DNA of 32,250 nt from Bacteroidota bacterium (GTDB lineage: Bacteria > Bacteroidota > Bacteroidia > Bacteroidales > B18-G4), in contig JAHJRE010000219.1 in assembly GCA_018831055.1 (NCBI GenBank), positions 1 through 32,250 of the forward strand, read 5' to 3'. This document shows positions 17,442 to 24,238 of this stretch, one piece after another (position 1 is the first letter of the stretch; the number at the start of each line of letters is the position of its first letter). The notes below the pieces were generated by a model. That model saw only the letters and a list, made by a program, of their open reading frames with translations. It did not search any database and was not told the origin of the DNA. The position numbers were made by a program, and so were the translations under genes.

Positions 17442-20400
17442 ATGAAGAAAATCTACATTTCTTTTCTTATGCTTTTCTGGGCTTTAGCAATGACGGCTCA
17501 GAACGGGCTTCTTTTCAATCCGCATATTGATGTGGACTGGAACTATGACAAATCCATACAGGTTCCTGCTTCTCCGATTATATCGCAGGTCCTTTTTGTC
17601 GGAGGTTACCATGAAGTGGTTGCCCTGGATGATAACGGCAATCCTGTTACAATTATGTCAAAAGAGGACAACGACTTTATCGGAGTTACCCCTGCCGGAA
17701 ACGGTGATTATTTTATTTCAGTAAACCATGAGTCACAGGTACTAGATGAAATCGGTGGTGACGGCGGTGGTATGACAGCCTTCAAGGTTACCCGTGATCC
17801 GAACACCGATACGCTGATCGTTACCGAGCAGACTCTGAACGATGGCAGAAACGGTAAGTTTTTCCTGGTAGATTTTAAACATACTGTTGGAGAAACCAGG
17901 AATAACTGCGGTGGTATTATCGGACCTAACGGTGATATCTGGACAGCAGAGGAATATCCTCCATTCTCCAATCAGGAGATTGCAGGATACATTTCAGACC
18001 TGAACAACTTTAAAATCGGAACCGGTTCTGTTTATGAAGTTAACGGTATGGTTCCTGCTTTTGAAGGCGAAGTGATCAAACGTTACCAGAACATGGGCTA
18101 CATGGTAAAGATTGACCCTGTAAACGCTAAGGCAGAGATGAAACAATACAACTGGGGCCGTATGTCGTTTGAAGGCGGTGTGATGATGCCTGATGAGCAA
18201 ACCTTCTACTTTTTTGAGGATGGGACTCCCGGTATGCTTACCAAATATGTAGGTAATACTCCTGGTGATTACATCAATGGAAAACTGTATATATATAAAC
18301 ATGACCTTAATGATCCGGTTAACGGAAACTGGCTTGAAATCGACAATACCAATCTGGATCTGATGCTTAATATGGCTGATTGGGCATGGACCAATCATGC
18401 AACCATGTTCAACAGGCTTGAGTGGGGTATTGAGATCAACGGATTAGTATATATTGCTGAGACCGGACGTGATGATGTTGGTAATAAATGGGCAGATGAA
18501 TACGCTGATGGTGGTGTAATTGCTCCTTATCACTACGATCGTGCAACAGCCCAGGGAACCGTTGCCCATGCTACCGACTATACCGACCTCTATGGCCGTG
18601 TTTTGGTTTATGACCCCGTAACCGACAGTGTTTGGGTTTACCTCGAAGGTGGTCCTGAATGGCCAAATGAAGTTTCCCAACCGGTTGCCGATTACCCTGC
18701 AGTTCATATGTCAAATGTGGATGGCTTGGGAAAAATTAACATCAATGGTGTTGATTACCTTATTATGAACGAAGACCTTAATGGCAAAACCTATAACCGT
18801 CAACCGGATGGTGTCGTTAGTAATCTTTGCGAAATGTTTCTGGTTGACGTTTCAAATCCAGCACCTGTATATTCAGATCTGATCAGGATTGGCGTTGGTC
18901 CTTTTGGAGCTGAGCTGACCGGAGGAACAGGAACGCCTGACAGCAAAACCATTTTCGTCAATGTACAGCATCCCAAAACCAATCCTAATGGCAATATCTT
19001 CCCATATGAAAGCGATAAAGCTGTAACTGTTGCCCTTACAGGTTTTGACAAACTAACCAATATCCGTGATGCTGAGTTTCCCATCGACTGGGTTGCAGAT
19101 CAGGACTTCCAGGCTCCTACCCATCCTGATATTCAGTATCAGGTTGTTTTTGTCGGAGGACATCACAAGGTTCAGATACTTGACAGGACAGGACAGCCAG
19201 GTGGAAGCATTGTTTCCAAGGAAGACAATGACTTCATCGGATTCACGGCTGCAACCAGCGATGAAGGTTACGGCTGGATCTCTATCAATCACGAATCCAA
19301 TGCCTATGATCCCTTCGGCGGAAACGGCGGTGGTATGACTTCCTTCATGATCGACCGCGAACCGGTTACCGACTCTATTGTGGTGGTTGAAACTACCCTT
19401 GCAGACGGCCGCAGCGGCAAATTCTTCTGTGTTGATTTCATCAATACTGTTGGTGAAACCCGTAATAACTGCGGTGGTATTATAGGACCCAATGGGGATA
19501 TCTGGACAGCGGAAGAGTATCCTCCCGCCGGTAACAATGAGATCGTTGGTTACATTCCCGATACTACGGATTGGATTATTGGCCAGGGAGTAGGAGCCTA
19601 TATGGATCTTCCTGATGCTCCTATGTTTAACGGAACCACTCTTGCCCGTTACCAGAACATGGGGTGGATGGTGAAAATAGATCCTGAAAATGCGGTTGCT
19701 CTTTACAAACAGTATAACTGGGGCCGCATGTCCTTCGAAGGCGGTGTTCTTATGCCCGATAATAAAACTGTTTTCAATTTTGAAGATGGAACCCCCGGTT
19801 TGTTAACAAAATTCGTAGGAAATGCTCCCGGTGATTTCATTAACGGTAAACTCTTCGTTTACAAACATGATCTGAATGACCCGGTAAACGGAAACTGGAT
19901 AGAAGTGGACAATACCGATATGGACAAGATGCTCAACTTCGCAAACTACACCATTCCTATGGGAGTTACCATGTTCAACAGGCTTGAGTGGGGTGTTGAG
20001 ATTGGTGGAAAAGTTTACATCGCAGAAACAGGCCTTGACAATCTGGGCTCCAAGTGGTCGGATGAATATGCTTTGGGTGGCATTATTCCCCAATATCATT
20101 ATGACCGCGCTGCCGCACAGGGAACACAACCTTATGTAAGTGGTTATTCTGATTATTATGGTCGCGTAATCGTTTATGATCCGGCAACCGACCAGGTAAG
20201 TGTTTTCCTCGAAGGCGGACCGGAATACGCCAATGAAACATCCCAGGATATTGCCGATTATCCCGCAAAACACCTCTCCAATATGGACGGCATGGGCAAG
20301 ATCAGCGTTAACAATCGCGATTATATGCTGCTTTGTGAAGACCTTAACGGAAATACCTATAACCGTGTTCCCAACGGTGTTCCCAGCAGACAGTGCGAAA

Positions 20401-20855
20401 TGTACATGCTCGATATGTCTATTACAACTCCGGTTATTGATGACCTGGTCCGTATCATGGTTGGTCCGTTCGGAGCTGAGATCACCGGCGCTGTTGGTAC
20501 TCCCGATGGCAAAACCATCCTCGTTAACCTGCAGCATCCGGGAAATAATCCGCAGGGTGGTGTGTTCCCATACTCCGGTGATCATGGCGTAACCGTTGCT
20601 CTTACCGGATGGGATAAAGGTAACGAAGGCATTATCGATAACAATAACCAGGAAATGGGCTTCAGCGTATACCCGAACCCCGCTTTCCGCCAGCTACACC
20701 TTAACGGTACCTACGATGTTGCTATCTATGACGCTGCCGGTAACCTGGTGTTTATCCGTGAAAACACTAACGTTGTTAATATCTCTAACCTGAATTCAGG
20801 GATCTATTTCATTCGCAACCAGCACGGCGAAACGCAGAAACTCATCATCGAATAA
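17442..20855 (+). CDS. Tandem-duplicated PhoX/DUF839 protein with T9SS tail
   Basis: 1137 aa with a signal peptide (MKKIYISFLMLFWALAMTAQ). Two homologous halves (about 45-540 and 565-1050) each resemble the PhoX/DUF839 family. The motif 'GETRNNCGGIIGPNGDIWT' has Cys156 in copy one and Cys677 in copy two, a period of 521 residues. Both copies also have 'SKEDNDFIG', 'ISxNHES', 'YNWGRMSFEGGV', 'DLNDPVNGNW', 'FNRLEWG', 'IAETG' and 'EDLNG'. In characterised PhoX the Cys of the NC-G-G region ligates iron, alongside calcium ions; retention in both copies suggests both may be active. PhoX hydrolyses phosphate monoesters. The last 75 residues are a T9SS type A domain ('VYPNPAFRQLHL', 'IYDAAGNLVFIREN'), so the protein is exported across or attached to the outer membrane. 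A single-gene transcript is indicated by the terminator just downstream. A lactonase-like or other role for DUF839 members cannot be excluded. Confidence 0.88.
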   Translation: MKKIYISFLMLFWALAMTAQNGLLFNPHIDVDWNYDKSIQVPASPIISQVLFVGGYHEVVALDDNGNPVTIMSKEDNDFIGVTPAGNGDYFISVNHESQVLDEIGGDGGGMTAFKVTRDPNTDTLIVTEQTLNDGRNGKFFLVDFKHTVGETRNNCGGIIGPNGDIWTAEEYPPFSNQEIAGYISDLNNFKIGTGSVYEVNGMVPAFEGEVIKRYQNMGYMVKIDPVNAKAEMKQYNWGRMSFEGGVMMPDEQTFYFFEDGTPGMLTKYVGNTPGDYINGKLYIYKHDLNDPVNGNWLEIDNTNLDLMLNMADWAWTNHATMFNRLEWGIEINGLVYIAETGRDDVGNKWADEYADGGVIAPYHYDRATAQGTVAHATDYTDLYGRVLVYDPVTDSVWVYLEGGPEWPNEVSQPVADYPAVHMSNVDGLGKININGVDYLIMNEDLNGKTYNRQPDGVVSNLCEMFLVDVSNPAPVYSDLIRIGVGPFGAELTGGTGTPDSKTIFVNVQHPKTNPNGNIFPYESDKAVTVALTGFDKLTNIRDAEFPIDWVADQDFQAPTHPDIQYQVVFVGGHHKVQILDRTGQPGGSIVSKEDNDFIGFTAATSDEGYGWISINHESNAYDPFGGNGGGMTSFMIDREPVTDSIVVVETTLADGRSGKFFCVDFINTVGETRNNCGGIIGPNGDIWTAEEYPPAGNNEIVGYIPDTTDWIIGQGVGAYMDLPDAPMFNGTTLARYQNMGWMVKIDPENAVALYKQYNWGRMSFEGGVLMPDNKTVFNFEDGTPGLLTKFVGNAPGDFINGKLFVYKHDLNDPVNGNWIEVDNTDMDKMLNFANYTIPMGVTMFNRLEWGVEIGGKVYIAETGLDNLGSKWSDEYALGGIIPQYHYDRAAAQGTQPYVSGYSDYYGRVIVYDPATDQVSVFLEGGPEYANETSQDIADYPAKHLSNMDGMGKISVNNRDYMLLCEDLNGNTYNRVPNGVPSRQCEMYMLDMSITTPVIDDLVRIMVGPFGAEITGAVGTPDGKTILVNLQHPGNNPQGGVFPYSGDHGVTVALTGWDKGNEGIIDNNNQEMGFSVYPNPAFRQLHLNGTYDVAIYDAAGNLVFIRENTNVVNISNLNSGIYFIRNQHGETQKLIIE

Positions 20856-20875
20856 GCCATAACTAACGCTTTAGT

Positions 20876-20912
20876 GGAAAAAACCGGAATACTCCGGTTT
20901 TTTCCCTTTTTA
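20876..20912 (+). terminator. Strong intrinsic terminator after the PhoX-like gene
   Basis: A 13-bp perfect stem (ggaaaaaaccgga / tccggttttttcc, 20876-20888 and 20893-20905) with loop atac is followed by cttttta. It begins 21 bases after the PhoX-like stop. It separates that gene from the respiratory operon starting at 20987. Confidence 0.9.
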
Positions 20913-20918
20913 TAAGTT

Positions 20919-20932
20919 ATCGGTTTACCGAT
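20919..20932. promoter_or_regulatory. Small palindrome in the respiratory operon's upstream region
   Basis: atcggt-tt-accgat is a perfect 6+2+6 palindrome lying 54 bases upstream of the first cytochrome ATG and just after the preceding terminator. It occupies the only space (about 75 bases) where the operon's promoter can be. It could be an operator half-site pair. The symmetry is short enough to arise by chance. Confidence 0.25.
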
Positions 20933-20986
20933 TTATTTACATATGAAACATGTGGTTTATCAGTAAAATTACAAACTGCAATAATC

Positions 20987-21379
20987 ATGAAGAAGATTTT
21001 CTTGACCCTGATCTTAATGATAACCGTTCTTTATCTTAGGTCACAGAACGTAAATAACCTATTAATCCCCGATGAAGCAGACCAATTGGTCAATCCTTAT
21101 ACAAACGACACAAAAGCCCCCTTACGTGGAGCCAGGGTTTATAAAAAAGTATGCTGGACCTGCCATGGCGACAACGGATCAGGTACAGGGCCTCAGGCCG
21201 CTGAAATAGAAACCAAACCCGCCAACTTCAAAGATCCTTTGGTGGCCGGCCGGTCCGATGGTGCATTGTTCTGGTGGATATCCAACGGCGGCAGCGATAT
21301 GCAGGCTTTCAAGGATGCTCTTACCGAAGACGAGATTTGGGACCTTGTGATGTATATCCGGAAAGTTCAGAACGATTAA
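20987..21379 (+). CDS. Periplasmic monoheme c-type cytochrome
   Basis: 130 aa with a signal peptide (MKKIFLTLILMITVLYLRSQ). The rest is a class-I-like cytochrome c domain: heme motif CWTCH at 56-60 after 'GARVYKKV', then 'GDNGSGTGPQAAEI' and 'KPANFKDP'. A likely distal Met ligand lies in 'GGSDMQAFKDAL', followed by the C-terminal helix 'EIWDLVMYIRK'. The fold matches small soluble electron carriers. It is the first gene of a run of nine closely spaced plus-strand genes ending in alternative complex III, and the next gene starts 11 bases after its stop. It is a natural candidate to shuttle electrons from that complex, by context. Export by Sec and heme attachment in the periplasm are expected from the signal and CxxCH. 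Confidence 0.9.
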   Translation: MKKIFLTLILMITVLYLRSQNVNNLLIPDEADQLVNPYTNDTKAPLRGARVYKKVCWTCHGDNGSGTGPQAAEIETKPANFKDPLVAGRSDGALFWWISNGGSDMQAFKDALTEDEIWDLVMYIRKVQND

Positions 21380-21390
21380 TACCAAATATT

Positions 21391-22302
21391 ATGAAAGTAT
21401 TTCCCCTGCTTGTATCCTGGATACTGATGCTTGGCGCAGGCAGTATTTTATATGGGCAAACGACTCCTTTCGTCCAGAAAACCTTCGAGGGTACTTCCCT
21501 TATCACTTCACAAACTGTTGAACAGCCTCCTTCCAATGGTTTTGAATTTAACCTTCAGCACCGTTTTGGCAGGGTTGACCTTAACGATGAACCTCTCCAT
21601 AAGTTTTTCGGTCTCGACCTGGTTAGTAATATCCGTTTTGGATTCATTTTCCCGGTATTTGAGTGGTGGAGCCTTGGCGCAGGACGCACCAAATACGGAA
21701 AAAACTACGATATCGATACTAAGTTCACTGTTTTCAGGCAAACCAAAGACTGGAAAACCCCGGTTTCATTATCCCTTTACCTTAACACGGCCATTATGAC
21801 CGACGATTTTCCCATTATCCAGGATAACAGTTATTTTGACGACGGAACAACTCCTTTTGAATACAAGTTCCGTCACAGGGTCAGCTATAATGCCCAGGTC
21901 ATCGTGGCTTCAAAGGTCAGTCGTTGGTTCTCCGTCCAGCTTTCTCCGACTTTTGTACACCGTAATCTGGTGGAACCGGAAGAAGAGAATGAAACCTACG
22001 CGCTGCCGCTGGGTGCCCGGTTCAAGATCAGCTTCATGAGTTCCATTATAGTAGAGTATTCGCCTGTTATGCAGGAACCCGGTGAAATCAAAGTCAACCC
22101 GCTGGCAGGACCTGCTATATGCCCCTTTGCCCTTGGTTTCGAAGTCCGGCCGGTAGGACATGTCTTCCAGATCATTCTCTCCAACTCCGACCGCATCCTG
22201 GGACAAAACCTATACACCATGGAACCTGTCAGTCCCTGGGACGGATACTTCTTTCTCGGATTTAACTTACACAGGAATTTATATTATAAAAAACGGAAAT
22301 AG
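21391..22302 (+). CDS. DUF5777-like outer-membrane beta-barrel protein
   Basis: 303 aa from ATG 21391. An upstream in-frame extension to 21274 overlaps the cytochrome gene and is rejected because the signal peptide begins at 21391 (MKVFPLLVSWILMLGAGSILYGQ). The mature protein alternates hydrophobic and polar residues with many aromatic strand ends, as in outer-membrane barrels ('GFEFNLQHRFGRVD', 'RFGFIFPVFEWWSLGAGRTK', 'TPVSLSLYLNTAIM', 'RVSYNAQVIVASKV'). It ends near 'GYFFLGFNLHRNLYY'. It resembles the DUF5777 family of Bacteroidota. Members I know of often sit beside cytochrome genes, and their substrate is not established. Here it sits between a soluble cytochrome and a heme-bearing Cys-rich protein, so a channel or a sheath for a redox protein is possible, by inference only. 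The stop is 2 bases before the next start. Confidence 0.78.
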   Translation: MKVFPLLVSWILMLGAGSILYGQTTPFVQKTFEGTSLITSQTVEQPPSNGFEFNLQHRFGRVDLNDEPLHKFFGLDLVSNIRFGFIFPVFEWWSLGAGRTKYGKNYDIDTKFTVFRQTKDWKTPVSLSLYLNTAIMTDDFPIIQDNSYFDDGTTPFEYKFRHRVSYNAQVIVASKVSRWFSVQLSPTFVHRNLVEPEEENETYALPLGARFKISFMSSIIVEYSPVMQEPGEIKVNPLAGPAICPFALGFEVRPVGHVFQIILSNSDRILGQNLYTMEPVSPWDGYFFLGFNLHRNLYYKKRK

Positions 22303-22304
22303 TG

Positions 22305-23051
22305 ATGAAACCAATATCTTCCCGGTTTTATTATGCCATGATTCTGATAATTGCAGGATGGGCCCTTTCTCGCTGTTCTGATGATAAAGGCCCGCTGATC
22401 GTAACACCACCTCCCGCACCTCCACCTTGCTTCTGCGATACTACTCCATACCTTGACCTGAATTGTCCCTGCGATAAAGATACCGACACTCTGCCATCAC
22501 ATCTCTGTACCTGCGACACTTCCGATTGTATTGAATTTGATTGCTATTGCGACCGCGATACTCTTTGCTGCTGTGATACTTCCACCTACCTCGACCCCAA
22601 CTGCCCCTGTGATCACGATACAGAACCTCATCCCTTGTGCCCCTGTGATACTTCTGATTACCTCGATCCCAATTGCAGCTGCGATACCGATACTATTCCG
22701 CATCCAAGCTCTTGTCCATGCGATATAAGCGAATGGATGGATCCAAACTGCCCATGCGATCCCGATACCATACCGCTGGTCAGCTATAGTAATGATATTC
22801 AGCCATTATGGGACCACTATTGTCTCGATTGCCATTATGAAGGCGCGGATGTTATTTACCTGGATGCTGCAAACTCGTATACTGACCTAAAGGCCATCGG
22901 GGCCATTTACCCTGGATTTCCTTATTCCAGCACAATATACACTATTACGCTTGGTCCGGAAAGCGATATGCCCCCCGGTCTGATCAGCCTTACAGAAGAA
23001 GAATCCGCTCTGGTGTTCTGGTGGATCAAACAAGGTGCATTAAATAATTGA
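22305..23051 (+). CDS. Cys/Asp-rich five-repeat protein with C-terminal cytochrome c-like domain
   Basis: 248 aa from ATG 22305; a GTG at 22302 overlapping the previous stop is a weaker start. The N-terminus is a hydrophobic signal ending in 'GWALSRCSDD', where Cys24 could be lipidated, although Arg just before Cys is atypical for a lipobox. After a Pro-rich linker (PPPAPPP), residues 42-155 hold five imperfect repeats of 20-26 residues with consensus C-x-C-D-x-S-x-Y-L-D-P-N-C-x-C-D-x-D-T, 22 Cys in all. Residues about 160-248 resemble planctomycete-type cytochrome c domains: heme motif CLDCH at 173-177, 'SDMPPGL' with the likely Met ligand, and 'LVFWWIKQGALNN'. I do not recognise a described family for the repeat part. 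It could be disulfide-stabilised, metal-binding or a rigid stalk carrying the heme. The repeat spacing does not match ferredoxin motifs. Confidence 0.85.
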   Translation: MKPISSRFYYAMILIIAGWALSRCSDDKGPLIVTPPPAPPPCFCDTTPYLDLNCPCDKDTDTLPSHLCTCDTSDCIEFDCYCDRDTLCCCDTSTYLDPNCPCDHDTEPHPLCPCDTSDYLDPNCSCDTDTIPHPSSCPCDISEWMDPNCPCDPDTIPLVSYSNDIQPLWDHYCLDCHYEGADVIYLDAANSYTDLKAIGAIYPGFPYSSTIYTITLGPESDMPPGLISLTEEESALVFWWIKQGALNN

Positions 23052-23067
23052 CAATAAATAATCTTCT

Positions 23068-24222
23068 ATGATATTCCTTCAAGGAAAAGTTCAGATACTG
23101 TTACGCATCTTGTCCATGGCCGTATTCCTGGAGTTTAGCACCGGAGAAACGGCCATGGCCTCATTTATGACATCGGATTCCTTAGGATTTGTTTTAACCT
23201 CATCCGACAGCATTCAGGAAGGGAAACGCCTTTTCTTTATGAACATCAATATCGGCGATACACTGCGTTCCTGTGCTTCCTGCCACTATTCAGAACCCCA
23301 GGATACATTTCACTGGAATCCATCAGCTTATGACATCTCTATGAAATTTCGTGATAAATCTGTTGCCGACCTGGAGGAAGCCCTGTTTTTTCCGTTGTCG
23401 GATAAAGCTTTTGAAGCGCATTCGGATCCCGGACTGGAACCGGCCCAACTTGTTATGCTCAAGGTATACATGGATGATCTCGCAGAAAAAAAACATCCTG
23501 ATTATCCGGTCAACTTTATAAAGATGATAATTCTTTATGCCATCCTGGCTGTATTTCTTTTTCTGGCAACCGATTCTTATGTGTTCAATATTTTCCGGAA
23601 AAAAATATTAAAACGCTCGTTAATGCTGATTTTTAGCATAATTATGCTGGCTATGCTTTATGAGGAAGCTATTGCTCTGGGCCTGCAAAGAGGTTACGAA
23701 CCCGATCAACCCCTGAAATTTTCCCATGAAGTGCATTACGAACAGAATGGTATCGATTGCCTGTATTGCCATATGCCGGCCAGGGCAGGAAAGTCAGCGG
23801 GGTTCCCGGCTACGGGAATATGCATGAATTGTCACGCAGTTATCCTGGAAGGCTCCCGTTCCGGCTCCTTTGAAATATCACAATTATCGGGTTATCATAC
23901 CAACCGGGTCCCAATTCCATGGATCCGGGTGTCAAACCTCCCCGATCATGTATATTTTCATCATGCCCTGCATTATGTGAGCGGAGGAATAGAATGCAGG
24001 GAGTGCCATGGTTCTCTTCAGGAATCTCACAGGGCCAGACAGGAAACGGAATTGTCGATGGGGTGGTGCCTCGATTGCCATGCGACAAGGAAATCCGGTT
24101 CTTTCGAAGGTGAATATTACCGCGACCAATACATGGAACTGAGAAAGAACTTGCAATCCACCGGAGATTCTGCGCTGGTAAAAGACCTCGGTGGATGGGA
24201 TTGCGTGCAGTGTCACTTTTAA
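23068..24222 (+). CDS. actA: Alternative complex III subunit ActA, hexaheme variant
   Basis: 384 aa. The N-terminal signal is 'QILLRILSMAVFLEFS'. Residues about 38-140 hold an extra cytochrome segment with CASCH at 69-73. Two transmembrane helices follow (about 150-172 and 182-203). Residues 210-384 are the classic ActA pentaheme domain: 'PDQPLKFSHEVHYEQNGIDC', with CLYCH (231), CMNCH (252), CRECH (310), CLDCH (334) and CVQCH (379). ActA is the periplasmic multiheme subunit that takes electrons from the ActB iron-sulfur chain towards a cytochrome c or oxidase. Textbook ActA has five hemes; this one has six CxxCH motifs because of the N-terminal addition. It starts 16 bases after the Cys-rich gene and is followed by actB. 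The heme ligands look intact. Confidence 0.92.
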   Translation: MIFLQGKVQILLRILSMAVFLEFSTGETAMASFMTSDSLGFVLTSSDSIQEGKRLFFMNINIGDTLRSCASCHYSEPQDTFHWNPSAYDISMKFRDKSVADLEEALFFPLSDKAFEAHSDPGLEPAQLVMLKVYMDDLAEKKHPDYPVNFIKMIILYAILAVFLFLATDSYVFNIFRKKILKRSLMLIFSIIMLAMLYEEAIALGLQRGYEPDQPLKFSHEVHYEQNGIDCLYCHMPARAGKSAGFPATGICMNCHAVILEGSRSGSFEISQLSGYHTNRVPIPWIRVSNLPDHVYFHHALHYVSGGIECRECHGSLQESHRARQETELSMGWCLDCHATRKSGSFEGEYYRDQYMELRKNLQSTGDSALVKDLGGWDCVQCHF

Positions 24223-24238
24223 GATATGGGGAAGCAAG

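Noticed and set aside
19803-20585. Antisense 260-aa frame within the PhoX-like gene
   Set aside because: It lies wholly opposite a strongly conserved domain and shows no family features.
22305-23051. Cys-rich repeats as ferredoxin-type iron-sulfur sites
   Set aside because: The CxCD...NCxCD spacing does not match CxxCxxCxxxCP or other standard cluster motifs.
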